From the NCBI RefSeq assembly GCF_014646195.1, contig NZ_BMMZ01000010.1, positions 62,001 to 126,000 on the forward strand: a stretch of 64,000 bases of DNA, given 5' to 3'. The notes under the pieces were generated by a model. It was given only the letters and a program-made list of their open reading frames with translations, searched no databases and was not told the DNA's origin. Position 1 is the first letter of the stretch, and each line of letters starts with the position of its first letter. The DNA comes from Microlunatus endophyticus. GTDB taxonomy: Bacteria; Actinomycetota; Actinomycetes; Propionibacteriales; Propionibacteriaceae. Both the position numbers and the translations under genes were made by a program. Shown here one piece after another: positions 40,319 through 48,589 of this stretch.

Positions 40319-40336
40319 CCAGCCGGATGACGGTCC

Positions 40337-41263
40337 TCAGTAGTAGTAGGGGAAGTCGCTCCAGTCGGGATCGCGCTTCTCGAGGAAGGCGTTGCGGCCC
40401 TCGACGGCCTCGTCGGTCATGTACGCCAATCGGGTCGTCTCGCCGGCGAACACCTGCTGGCCGACCAGTCCGTCGTCGATGGCGTTGAAGGCGAATTTCA
40501 GCATCCGCTGCGCGGTCGGGCTCTTGCCGCAGATGATCCGGCCCCACTCCAGGCCGACGGCCTCCAGGTCGGCGTGCGGGACGACCTTGTTGACCATGCC
40601 CATCCGGTAGCCCTCCTCGGCATCGTAGGTCTGGCCGAGGAAGAAGATCTCCCGGGCGAACTTCTGCCCGACCTGGCGGGCCAGGTACGCCGAGCCGAAT
40701 CCGGCGTCGAAGGAACCGACATCGGCGTCGGTCTGCTTGAAGCGGGCATGTTCGGCACTGGCCAGGGTCAGGTCGCAGACGACGTGCAGGCTGTGACCGC
40801 CACCGGCGGCCCAGCCGCCGACCAGGGCGATCACCACCTTGGGCATGAATCGGATCAGCCGCTGCACTTCGAGGATGTGCAACCGCCCGAGCTGTGTCCG
40901 ATTCCCAGGGCCGGGGTCGGCTTCCTCGGCGGTCTCCCCCTCGGCGTACTGATAGCCGGCGCGGCCGCGGATCCGCTGGTCGCCGCCGCTGCAGAAGGCC
41001 CAGCCGCCGTCCTTGGGTGACGGCCCGTTGCCCGTCAGCAGGATCGCGCCGACGTCAGAGGAGGTCCGGGCATGGTCGAGCGCGGTGTAGAGCTCGTCGA
41101 CCGTGTGCGGCCGGAAGGCATTGCGGACCTCGGGCCGGTCGAATGCGATCCGCACCACCGGCGCGTCGACGGCGCGGTGATAGGTGATGTCGGTGAATTT
41201 GAAGCCGGGCACCAGCTGCCACAACTCCGGCCGGAACGGGTTCTCGACATTGCTCTCGGTCAC
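40337..41263 (-). CDS. menB: 1,4-dihydroxy-2-naphthoyl-CoA synthase
   Basis: This 308-residue crotonase-fold enzyme closes the second ring of menaquinone. Oxyanion-hole segments are FCSGGDQRIRGRAGY and LVGGWAAGGGHSLHVVCD; KQTDADVGSFDAGFGSAYLAR, and the C-terminal WSDFPYYY are diagnostic of MenB. The Asp of SFDAGFG is the catalytic group in enzymes of this class. GTG 41263 is preceded by TAGAGT with a six-base gap, a leaderless promoter. Other men genes are not in the window. Confidence 0.96.
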   Translation of the reverse strand: MTESNVENPFRPELWQLVPGFKFTDITYHRAVDAPVVRIAFDRPEVRNAFRPHTVDELYTALDHARTSSDVGAILLTGNGPSPKDGGWAFCSGGDQRIRGRAGYQYAEGETAEEADPGPGNRTQLGRLHILEVQRLIRFMPKVVIALVGGWAAGGGHSLHVVCDLTLASAEHARFKQTDADVGSFDAGFGSAYLARQVGQKFAREIFFLGQTYDAEEGYRMGMVNKVVPHADLEAVGLEWGRIICGKSPTAQRMLKFAFNAIDDGLVGQQVFAGETTRLAYMTDEAVEGRNAFLEKRDPDWSDFPYYY

Positions 41264-41280
41264 GTGTTGACTCTAGAGGC

Positions 41281-41776
41281 CTATTGCAGGTCGAATTCGT
41301 TGCCCTCGGGATCGAGCATCGCGATCCAGTGACCACTCGGGTCCTCGATCTCCCGCAGCAGTGTGGCGCCGAGCCCGACCAGACGCTCGGCCTCGCCGTG
41401 CATCCGGTCCTTGCCGACATTAATGTCGAGGTGCAGCCGGTTCTTGATCGATTTTTCCTCCGGCACCGTATGGAAGAGGATCCGCGGTCCTCCGCCACGG
41501 ATCGCCTCGAAGCCCGTGAAAGACAGCACGCCGTCCGGGCGCCGGAAAGTCTGCTCTGCCGGCACCACACCCTTCCTCACCAGGTCCTCGACAAAGGCGG
41601 TGTTGTCCTCCAGCTCGTAGCCGAGGGCCGCGATCCAGAAATCCGCGATTATGTGAGCGTCCCGGGCGTCGACCTGCAACTGCCCAGTCCTGCGACCCCC
41701 GCCCCGTACCCGTCGGTGTCGTATCCGTCGTATCCGTCGTATCCGTCGTATCCGTCGTATCCGTCGCGTCGGTCAT
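41281..41776 (-). pseudogene. VOC (glyoxalase-like) protein with repeat-bearing, frameshifted N-terminus
   Basis: From TTG 41679 the frame encodes a complete VOC domain (LQVDARDAHIIADFWIAALG, ILFHTVPEEKSIKNRLHLDI, WIAMLDPEGNEFDLQ), about 133 residues, the usual length. No ATG or GTG start is available in that frame. Just upstream, another frame starts at ATG 41776 with MTDATDTTDTTDTT encoded by five 9-base repeats, and runs past the domain start in the wrong phase. Removing one G from the G5 tract (C5 at 41696-41700 on the plus strand) would join the two. So this is a frameshift, a sequencing error, a switchable gene, or a functional TTG start with a repeat-rich leader. Confidence 0.65.
41721..41765. 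repeat. Five tandem 9-base repeats
   Basis: GTATCCGTC occurs five times without a mismatch. On the minus strand it encodes Thr-Asp-Thr repeats directly after an ATG at 41776. The unit is a multiple of three, so copy-number change would alter length but not phase. Confidence 0.9.
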
Positions 41777-41849
41777 GATCCCTGCCTTCCCGTGTCAGCT
41801 GCTGACAGGAGGCTGCCACCGCCCCCGGACAGTGCCCCAGAATGAACCC

Positions 41850-42443
41850 ATGGCAGAGTTCCGCATCGTCGGCTTGCAGATCCAGACCCGGCCGCTGAAG
41901 CCGGGACGGGCGCCGTACCGCGAATACCGGCCGGAAGGCCTGCAGCGCGTCGACCGGCTGCTGGTCTCCGAGCGCGGTAACCATGGCGAATGGAGCGACG
42001 ACTCCGGCGACCATTCGGCGATCGACGTCCACCACCAGGACCATCCGCAGTCCCGGGACCGTAAGGGCCGCGGCGGCATCTCGGTCCTGGGGACCGGTGA
42101 CTACTTCAGGCTGCGTGAGCAGTACGGCCCGCATCTGGTCGACGGTGTCGCCGGCGAGTCGGTACTCGTCGATGCCCGCGACGGACTGGCCGGAGCCGCC
42201 TTTCCCGCCGACTTCTCGATTCGTACGGCTTCGGGTGTGATCGACTTCCGCCTCGGCCGGGTGGCCGACCCGTGTGTGGAATTCTCCCGTTTCTGCCTGC
42301 GCGAAGGCGCCTCGGCGGAGGTGAGTGACGCCGTCCGGAAGGCGCTGATCGATCTCGACGACGGCCATCGCGGCTACCGCGCCGCAGCCACCGGCTCCGG
42401 AGTGATCAGCATCGGCGACACCCTTCTGCTCCCCGGCCTCTAA
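41850..42443 (+). CDS. MOSC-domain protein
   Basis: A 197-residue protein with a MOSC-type beta barrel: LQRVDRLLVSERG, DHSAIDVHHQDHP, YFRLREQYGPHLVDGVAGESVLVD and RVADPCVEFSRFCL. The last holds Cys near the position of the sulfur-carrying Cys in MOSC enzymes. MOSC domains in MoCo sulfurase and YiiM/mARC handle sulfur or reduce N-hydroxylated compounds with molybdenum cofactor; this single-domain form may bind cofactor for a partner. ATG 41850 has no ribosome site but CAGAAT lies six bases upstream, again consistent with a leaderless start. Confidence 0.78.
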   Translation: MAEFRIVGLQIQTRPLKPGRAPYREYRPEGLQRVDRLLVSERGNHGEWSDDSGDHSAIDVHHQDHPQSRDRKGRGGISVLGTGDYFRLREQYGPHLVDGVAGESVLVDARDGLAGAAFPADFSIRTASGVIDFRLGRVADPCVEFSRFCLREGASAEVSDAVRKALIDLDDGHRGYRAAATGSGVISIGDTLLLPGL

Positions 42444-42444
42444 C

Positions 42445-42522
42445 CCCGCCGCGGGGTCACAAAGTCCTTCACGTGCGCGGCGTGTCGCGGCGGCGCCGTC
42501 ACCAAACTCGGCGACACGCCGC
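42445..42522. terminator. Inverted repeats between convergent MOSC and helicase genes
   Basis: A short hairpin CCCCGC/GCGGGG lies at 42445-42457. A longer stem pairs GCGGCGTGTCGC (42477-42488) with GCGACACGCCGC (42511-42522) across a 22-base loop. Between convergent genes these probably end transcription in both directions, though no T-run follows. Confidence 0.55.
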
Positions 42523-42554
42523 ACAGATTGAGGAATAAGTGACTCCTCGGCGGG

Positions 42555-45089
42555 TCAGTCGAGGCGGCCGACCGAGGTAACGCGTACCACCGGCACGCCC
42601 TCGACGTCGCTGGCATCAAGATCGACAACGGCCGAGAAGCCCCAATCGTGATCACCCTCGGGATCATCGAAGATCTGCCGGATCCTCCACTCCCGCCCTC
42701 CGACAGGCTCAGGGTTCTGGTCCATGATCAACATTGCGGGCCCGCGAGCATCGGGTCCGAGCAGGATCTCGTCGTGGTCGTCGTAATAGGGGTCGAGCGC
42801 GTCGGCCCAGGCGTCGGCATCCCAGCCGGCAGTGGCGTCCAACTCCCCCAGAGCTTCCCACGCGTCCCGGGCGGCCAGCTCGACCCGGCGGAACAGCGCG
42901 TTGCGGACCAGCACCCGGAAGGCCCGCGGGTTGCGGGTCACCGGCGGCGGAGCAAGATCGACTTCGACCGCCCCGGTGTGTGCCTGCTCGGGATGGGCCA
43001 GCAACTCCCACTCCTCCAACAGGCTCGAGTCGGTCTGCCGAACGAGTTCGCCGAGCCAGTCGATCAGGTCCAGCACCTCTTCGGTCTTCGCCTCGTCGGG
43101 AACCGTCTGCCGCAACGCCTTGTAGGCGTCGGTGAGATAACGCAGCACCATGCCCTCGGACCGGGCCAGTTGGTAGGAGGACACGAATTCGGTGAAGTTC
43201 ATCGCCTGCTCCGCCATCTCCCGCACCACCGACTTCGGTGACACCGGGGTGTCGGCCAGCCACGGATGGGTCTGCAGATAGGTCGCGAACGCCGGCTCCA
43301 GCAGGTCGAGCAACGGACGCTGATACGTCACGTCCTCCAACTGCTCCATCCGCTCCTCATACTCCAGGCCGTCGGCCTTCATCTGCCGTACGGCCTCACC
43401 GCGGGCCCGGTCGCGCTGGCTCATCAGGATCGGGCGCGGGTCCTCAAGGGTCGCCTCGACGACCGACACCAGGTCCAGCGCGTAGCTGGGCGACTCCGGG
43501 TCCAGCAGGTCGAGCGCGGCCAGTGCGAAGGCCGACAGCGGTTGGTTCAGCGCGAAATCGTCCTGCAACTCAACCGTCAGCCGGGCCTGGCGGCCAAGAT
43601 CATCGGGCTCGTCCAGCTGTTCCACGATGCCCGCCCGCCGCAGCCCGCGATAGATCGCCAGTGCCCGCCGGATGTGCCGGCGCTGCCGGATCGGCGGTTC
43701 GTCGTTGGTGGTCAGCAGGTGCTTCATGGCCGCCATGCAGTCACCCGGGCGGTTGATCACATTGAGCACCATCGCGTTGCTGACCGCGAAGCTGGACTCC
43801 AGCGGCTCCGGCTGTGCCTCGACCAGGCGGTCGAAGGTCGGCCGACCGTAGCCGACGGTACCCGGCGGCGGCTTCTTCTTCACGACCTTGCGCCGCTTCT
43901 TCGGATCGTCGCCCGCCTTGGCCAGGGCCTTCTCGTTGGCGACCACATGATCAGGCGCCTGCACCACGACCATGCCCACAGTGTCGTAACCGGCCCGGCC
44001 GGCCCGGCCGGCGATCTGATGGAACTCGCGTGCGGTCAGCAGCCGCGGCCGGACGCCGTCGTACTTGCTCAACGCGGTGAACAGCACCGTACGGATCGGC
44101 ACGTTGATACCCACCCCCAGGGTGTCGGTGCCGCAGATGATCTTCAGCAGACCTGCCTGGGCCAGCCGCTCGACCAACCGCCGGTAGCGCGGCAGCATCC
44201 CGGCGTGGTGCACGCCGACGCCGTTGCGGACCAGTCGTGACAGCGTACGGCCGAAGCCCGCGGAGAAGCGGAAGCCTCCGATCAGCTCCGCGATCTTGTC
44301 CTTCTCGTCGCGATCGGCGATCTTGAGGCTGACCAGCCCCTGCGCCTGTTCGATCGCGGCAGCCCGGCTGAAATGCACGACGTAGATCGGTGCCTGGTGG
44401 GTCTGCAGCCGTTCGGTGATCGTTTCGTGCAGCGGTGTCGTCACATATTCGTAGATCAACGGGACCGGGCGCTCCGTCGATTCGATCACCGCAGTCGGAC
44501 GCCCTGTCCGATGGATGAGATCGTCACGGAACTTCGTGACATCACCGAGCGTTGCCGACATCAGAAGGAATTGTGCCTGTGGAAGTTCGATCAAGGGCAC
44601 CTGCCAGGCCCACCCCCGATCCGGATCGGCGTAGAAATGGAATTCGTCCATGATCACCGCGGCGATGTCGGCCGCCGATCCATCCCGGAGCGCGATGTTG
44701 GCCAGAATCTCTGCGGTGCAACAGATGATCGGTGCCTGTGGATTCACCGCGGCATCACCGGTCATCATGCCGACCTGGTCGGTGCCGAAGATCTCTGTCG
44801 CAGCAAAGAATTTCTCACTGACCAGAGCCTTGATCGGCGCCGTGTAGTAGACCCGCCCGGCGCCGGCACGCCGGTGCGCCAGCGCTGCGAACTGGCAGGC
44901 AGTCGCCACCAGGCTCTTTCCGGAGCCGGTCGGCGTGGCCATGATCACATTCGAGCCGGTCAGCAATTCGATCATCGCTTCAGACTGGGTCGGATACGGC
45001 GCGGTGCCACGTCGGCTCGCCCATCCGGTGAAGATCTCGTACAGCGCATCGGGATCGGCGACCGGTGGCAGCAGGTCAGTGAGTGTCAT
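42555..45089 (-). CDS. Ski2-like DEAD/DEAH RNA helicase with DUF3516
   Basis: An 844-residue helicase starting near ATG 45089 (MTLTDLLPPVADPDALYE); the frame extends to 45236 but without family-like sequence. Walker A is ATPTGSGKS, the DEAD-type box reads MDEFHFYADPDRG, motif III is SATLGD, and motif VI is QIAGRAGRAGYD. Two RecA-like lobes occupy about residues 30-400. The C-terminal half is DUF3516, special to actinobacterial helicases of this group, with a Lys-rich linker (KKRRKVVKKKPPPG) between. Likely role: RNA unwinding in processing or decay. It is divergent from the small HPt-like gene at 45280. Confidence 0.92.
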   Translation of the reverse strand: MTLTDLLPPVADPDALYEIFTGWASRRGTAPYPTQSEAMIELLTGSNVIMATPTGSGKSLVATACQFAALAHRRAGAGRVYYTAPIKALVSEKFFAATEIFGTDQVGMMTGDAAVNPQAPIICCTAEILANIALRDGSAADIAAVIMDEFHFYADPDRGWAWQVPLIELPQAQFLLMSATLGDVTKFRDDLIHRTGRPTAVIESTERPVPLIYEYVTTPLHETITERLQTHQAPIYVVHFSRAAAIEQAQGLVSLKIADRDEKDKIAELIGGFRFSAGFGRTLSRLVRNGVGVHHAGMLPRYRRLVERLAQAGLLKIICGTDTLGVGINVPIRTVLFTALSKYDGVRPRLLTAREFHQIAGRAGRAGYDTVGMVVVQAPDHVVANEKALAKAGDDPKKRRKVVKKKPPPGTVGYGRPTFDRLVEAQPEPLESSFAVSNAMVLNVINRPGDCMAAMKHLLTTNDEPPIRQRRHIRRALAIYRGLRRAGIVEQLDEPDDLGRQARLTVELQDDFALNQPLSAFALAALDLLDPESPSYALDLVSVVEATLEDPRPILMSQRDRARGEAVRQMKADGLEYEERMEQLEDVTYQRPLLDLLEPAFATYLQTHPWLADTPVSPKSVVREMAEQAMNFTEFVSSYQLARSEGMVLRYLTDAYKALRQTVPDEAKTEEVLDLIDWLGELVRQTDSSLLEEWELLAHPEQAHTGAVEVDLAPPPVTRNPRAFRVLVRNALFRRVELAARDAWEALGELDATAGWDADAWADALDPYYDDHDEILLGPDARGPAMLIMDQNPEPVGGREWRIRQIFDDPEGDHDWGFSAVVDLDASDVEGVPVVRVTSVGRLD

Positions 45090-45279
45090 CTCGCCCAACG
45101 GTTCGTAGGAATTCTCTGTCTGCAGTGTGCCTGTCCGCACTGTGAATGGCGATGGAGGAGAGAATATTGCAACCTCGTTGCGCTTCGGATTTGGCCGAAT
45201 GTTGAGCGAAAGTCGCGCCGCTACCAATGGGTACATTGGCCCCTCGCGTCACCGTTGACGACAAGGGTAAGGAGAGCTT

Positions 45280-45681
45280 ATGCAGGAAGGCCGTGAACGC
45301 AACTCGTCCGCAGAGGGCGACCTGCGGACGCTGTGTTCGACGCTGCATCTCGACGCACCGGTCGTCCGACGTTTCGTCGGCGACTACCTCCGGCTGCTGC
45401 AATTCCGCCTGGACCGGATCGAGCGGGACCTGGCCGGCGGCGACATTCCCGCGGTCGTTGTCGGACTGCTGAGTCTCGGCACGTCCAGTTCGATGCTGGG
45501 CGCCACCGGCGTCGTCGAAGCCGCCGACGACCTGCGACTGCACGCCTCCTCCGGCGATCTGTCGGCCATCGACGCCGGCCGCGCCAGCCTGGTCGCCCAG
45601 GTGCGGTGTGCCGAGGCCCGGCTGACCCGCATCCTCAACAGTCCCGAGTCGGAGGGGGTCGGCGCAGTCGTCCGACCGTAG
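45280..45681 (+). CDS. HPt-fold protein lacking the phosphorylatable histidine
   Basis: A 133-residue all-helical protein, starting at ATG 45280 after AAGGAG. Residues 27-80 look like an HPt four-helix bundle: VVRRFVGDYLRLLQFRLDRIERDL then VVVGLLSLGTSSSMLGATGVVEAADDL. In true HPt domains this last helix reads H-S-L-K-G-S-S; here the aligned residue is Leu64 and the following Lys is Gly. Overall shape and G-A-x-x-x-x-x-A are kept. So it cannot carry phosphate at the normal site but could still bind a receiver domain. An OmpR-type response regulator gene converges on it with a 17-base gap. No histidine kinase is near. Confidence 0.68.
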   Translation: MQEGRERNSSAEGDLRTLCSTLHLDAPVVRRFVGDYLRLLQFRLDRIERDLAGGDIPAVVVGLLSLGTSSSMLGATGVVEAADDLRLHASSGDLSAIDAGRASLVAQVRCAEARLTRILNSPESEGVGAVVRP

Positions 45682-45698
45682 CCGGGCCGCGAGCCCGA

Positions 45699-46481
45699 TC
45701 AGGGCGCCAGCCGGTAGCCGACGCCACGGACGGTCTGCACGAACCGGGGCTTGCCGACCGGATCGCCCAACTTGCGCCGCAGATTGGCCAGATGCACCTC
45801 GACCGCACGGCGGTCGTTGTCGCTGATGTAGCCGCCGGTCCCGCTGTCGCCGCGCAGCTCCAGCACCAGCTCGTTCTTGGTAATCACCCGGCGGCGACGC
45901 TCCAGGATGGCCAACATCAGGTCGAATTCGCTGCGGGTCAGCTCGACGGGCTCGCCGTCGAGCTCGCTCAGCCGCATCTGCGGATGCATCCGCAGGCCGT
46001 TGTGGGCCAGCCAGCCGGAACCCTCGCCACCGGCCTCCTCGGTCACTTCACCGTCGGCCTGTGCAGAAGAAGCTTCGGCACCGAGCGGGTTGCTGGGCGA
46101 GCGACGCATCCTGCGCAGCATCGCCTCCACCCGGGCCCGCAGCTCCCGCGGCCGGAACGGCTTGGTCACGTAGTCGTCGGCGCCGGCATCCAGGCCCATC
46201 AGGGTGTCGATCTCGTCGGTTCGCGCAGACAACATGATCACGTAGGTCGAACTGAATTCGCGGATCCGCCGGGCAACCTCGAAACCGTCGATCCCCGGCA
46301 GGCTGATGTCCAGTGTCGTCAGGATCGGGTCGTGTTCCCGGACAGCCTCGATCCCCTCGACCCCGGTGGTCGCCTGAAACGACACGAAACCGGCCTCCGC
46401 CAGCACAGCGGCCAGCAGATTGCCGATGTCAGCGTCATCCTCGATGATGACGGCTACCCGACGTTCATCCCCGTCTACCAT
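45699..46481 (-). CDS. OmpR/PhoB-family response regulator
   Basis: A 260-residue two-component regulator starting at ATG 46481. The receiver has the acidic pair E14-D15, phosphoacceptor D58 (TTLDISLPGIDG), Thr/Ser in MLSART and Lys in YVTKPFRPREL. An acidic linker of about 35 residues (AEASSAQADGEVTEEAGGE) joins it to a winged-helix DNA-binding domain (LTRSEFDLMLAILERRRRVITKNELV to FVQTVRGVGYRLAP). No kinase is adjacent; the histidine-less HPt-like gene converges on it. GAGGTG precedes the ATG, and TACGGT lies 7 bases before the start, so the leader is at most a base or two. Confidence 0.9.
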   Translation of the reverse strand: MVDGDERRVAVIIEDDADIGNLLAAVLAEAGFVSFQATTGVEGIEAVREHDPILTTLDISLPGIDGFEVARRIREFSSTYVIMLSARTDEIDTLMGLDAGADDYVTKPFRPRELRARVEAMLRRMRRSPSNPLGAEASSAQADGEVTEEAGGEGSGWLAHNGLRMHPQMRLSELDGEPVELTRSEFDLMLAILERRRRVITKNELVLELRGDSGTGGYISDNDRRAVEVHLANLRRKLGDPVGKPRFVQTVRGVGYRLAP

Positions 46482-46681
46482 GCACCTCACCGTACCTGGA
46501 TCTGTTCCAAACAAAACAATCCGCGCCTGACACCGGCAGCGGATGACACCTTGCCTATCGGCTTCCCGATCGACCGACCATTGGACACTGATCAGCCCCA
46601 TCGGACACCGCTAACCTGTCTCGCCAGGACCGTACAGGTATCTGTGGCCGGGCACACAACGGCCGCACGAGAGGAACATCG

Positions 46682-47509
46682 ATGTTCAAGGTTGGATTCA
46701 GCACCCTCGGCTGCCCGGATTACGGCGTCCACCAGGTGGCCGAACTGGCGCGGGACAGCGGCTACGACGGGGTCGAGCTCAGATTCATCCGCGGCGTCGT
46801 CGACCTGGCAGGGCTCGAGGAGTTCTCACCGGCCCGGATTTCTGAGACCAGGAAGGTGTTCGACGACGCCGGTATCGCCGTGAACTGCATCGACACCAGC
46901 GTTCGGTTTACCTCCACCGACTCGGCCGAGCGGGCCGCCCAACGTGAGCTCGCCAAGATCAACTGTGAGATCGCCAACGGGCTCGGCGCCCGCTACCTGC
47001 GGGTATTCGGCGGACCGATCCCCAAGGGCTCCGAACCAGTCGATCATGCCGCACCGATCGCCGAGGGCCTGGGCGACGTCGCGGAGGAAACCTGGGCCCA
47101 GGGTGTGCAAACCCTGCTGGAAACCCATGACGATTTCAGCACATCCGACAAGGTGAGCTTGATCCTCGATCAGAGCAGCGATCGGCTCGGCGTCCTGTGG
47201 GACTTCCTGCACAGCTGGCGACACGGCGAGCCGATCGACCGCACCTATGCCAATCTGCGTGAGCGGATCCGCCAGGTGCACGCCAAGGACTCCAGCTTCG
47301 CCGACGCCGACGGCTTCGACCTGGTACTCACCGGCACCGGGATCGCTCCGCTGGGCGAACTCGCCGCGACCTTGATCACCGGTGGCTTCGACGGCTACGT
47401 CGACTTCGAGTGGGAGAAGGCCTGGCATCCCGAGATCGAGGAACCCGAGGTGGCGATCCCGCACTTCCGTACGGCCTTCGCCACGATCGTGGCGAAGCAG
47501 TGGGCCTGA
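46682..47509 (+). CDS. Sugar phosphate isomerase/epimerase (xylose isomerase-like TIM barrel)
   Basis: A 275-residue TIM-barrel protein (AP endonuclease 2 / IolE-type superfamily). Barrel strands are FKVGFSTLGCPDYG, GYDGVELRFIRG, ARYLRVFGG, TLLETHDDF, SLILDQSSDRLGVLWDF, RQVHAKDSS and GYVDFEWEK. Metal-binding Glu, Asp, His and Glu are in LLETHD, LDQSS, VHAKD and FEWEK. Substrate cannot be told from sequence; inositol- or ketose-type sugars are usual. RBS GAGAGGAAC lies just before ATG 46682. It stands alone, converging with the LysR gene. Confidence 0.86.
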   Translation: MFKVGFSTLGCPDYGVHQVAELARDSGYDGVELRFIRGVVDLAGLEEFSPARISETRKVFDDAGIAVNCIDTSVRFTSTDSAERAAQRELAKINCEIANGLGARYLRVFGGPIPKGSEPVDHAAPIAEGLGDVAEETWAQGVQTLLETHDDFSTSDKVSLILDQSSDRLGVLWDFLHSWRHGEPIDRTYANLRERIRQVHAKDSSFADADGFDLVLTGTGIAPLGELAATLITGGFDGYVDFEWEKAWHPEIEEPEVAIPHFRTAFATIVAKQWA

Positions 47510-47521
47510 TCCGCGCAGGAA

Positions 47522-48460
47522 TCAGGCCGCATTCTCCCCGCGGGCGGCGATCGACACCAGGTCCCGTCCCGGACCCTGACTCGGGTAACGCCCGGTCCGC
47601 CAGATTGCGGCCAGCGGCCGGAGCAGTTCGTGATCACGGACCCGTACAGCGGTCAGTCGGCCGAGTGCAAGATCATCGGCGACCGAAAGCCGGCTCAGCA
47701 CGCCCGGCGCCAGCCCGCCACCGATGGCGGCCTTGATCGCGCCCTCGGTGCTCAGCTCGGCCGCCGGTTCGGCCTGCTCGGTGCCGGGAAGCCGATCGCC
47801 CAGGATCAACTCGAGCGAGCGCCGGGTGCCGGAGCCCGGCTCCCGGGTGACCAGCGGCGTCTTCGCCAACTGCTCCAAGGTCACCCCCGTACGCCGCCGC
47901 GCCCACGGATGACCCGGCGCGACGACCACGACCAGCTCGTCGTGCCCGACGACCCGGTGCTTGAGATCCTTCGGCAGCTCCGGTGTCTCGATGAAACCGA
48001 CCACCGCCTTGTCGTTGCGGACGGCGTTGATCACCTTCTCGCTGTTGCCGGTGATCAGCTCCACATCAGTCGGCCGATCCCCGACCCGCACCTGCTGGCG
48101 ATGCAGCTCGACCAGCCAGGTCGGCACCAGGTGCGCCGAGGTGGTCAGGCTCGCCGCGACCCGCATCCGGGCCGCACGCCGCTCATGCAGAGCGGCGATA
48201 CCGAAGTCCATCCGCTCGGCCGCACCCAGCACGTCCTGGGCCCAGCCCGCAACGAGCCGGCCGGTCTGGGTCAGCTGGGAGCCGGTCGGGCTGCGGCGTA
48301 CGAGCTCGGCCCCGATCTGGGCCTCCAGCGAGCGCATCCGCGAGGACGCGGCCTGCTGGGAATATCCCATCTCGCCCGCCGCTGCGGACAGGCTGCCGGC
48401 GCGGTCCACCGCACACAGCAACGACATGGCTGACAAATCCGGTACCCGACCACTCAGCAC
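47522..48460 (-). CDS. LysR-family regulator of the adjacent exporter
   Basis: A 312-residue LysR protein. The DNA-binding helix-turn-helix is LLCAVDRAGSLSAAAGEMGYSQQAASSRMRSLEAQIGAELVRRSP, followed by a linker helix and the periplasmic-binding-protein-like effector domain (VAASLTTSAHLVPTWLVELH, VVGFIETPELPKDLK, TPLVTREPGSGTRRSLELIL). It is divergent from the TDT-family exporter gene with 129 bases between, the usual LysR target layout; a palindrome lies in that gap. Effector unknown, possibly the exported acid or sulfite. Confidence 0.88.
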   Translation of the reverse strand: MLSGRVPDLSAMSLLCAVDRAGSLSAAAGEMGYSQQAASSRMRSLEAQIGAELVRRSPTGSQLTQTGRLVAGWAQDVLGAAERMDFGIAALHERRAARMRVAASLTTSAHLVPTWLVELHRQQVRVGDRPTDVELITGNSEKVINAVRNDKAVVGFIETPELPKDLKHRVVGHDELVVVVAPGHPWARRRTGVTLEQLAKTPLVTREPGSGTRRSLELILGDRLPGTEQAEPAAELSTEGAIKAAIGGGLAPGVLSRLSVADDLALGRLTAVRVRDHELLRPLAAIWRTGRYPSQGPGRDLVSIAARGENAA

Positions 48461-48517
48461 GGTGACTCCTCATTGATCATTCCGACCGCCGCGCGGCCCG
48501 ATCTCCCCGACTGGCTT

Positions 48518-48532
48518 ACAACTCCTAGTTGT
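48518..48532. promoter_or_regulatory. Palindrome in the LysR/exporter intergenic region
   Basis: ACAACTCCTAGTTGT is two 6-base arms around CCT, fitting the T-N11-A form expected for LysR operators. A second inverted pair, CTAAG/CTTAG, lies nearby at about 48545-48575, closer to the exporter start. Confidence 0.55.
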
Positions 48533-48589
48533 GCCGGAACAAGACTAAGACCACTGCACTGAGACAACGCTTAGAGCAACACTGGCAGC

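Noticed and set aside
41721..41765. CRISPR-like repeats
   Set aside because: Units are 9 bases with no spacers and encode Thr-Asp repeats; no cas genes are in the window.
42694..42714. Dispersed-repeat-like sequence CCCTCCGACAGGCTCAGGG
   Set aside because: It lies inside the helicase coding frame and encodes normal protein sequence (NPEPVGGREW), so coincidence is more likely than an inserted repeat.
45333..46883. 516-codon plus-strand frame
   Set aside because: Antisense to the response regulator and out of phase with two real genes; Arg/Pro-rich artefact of high GC.
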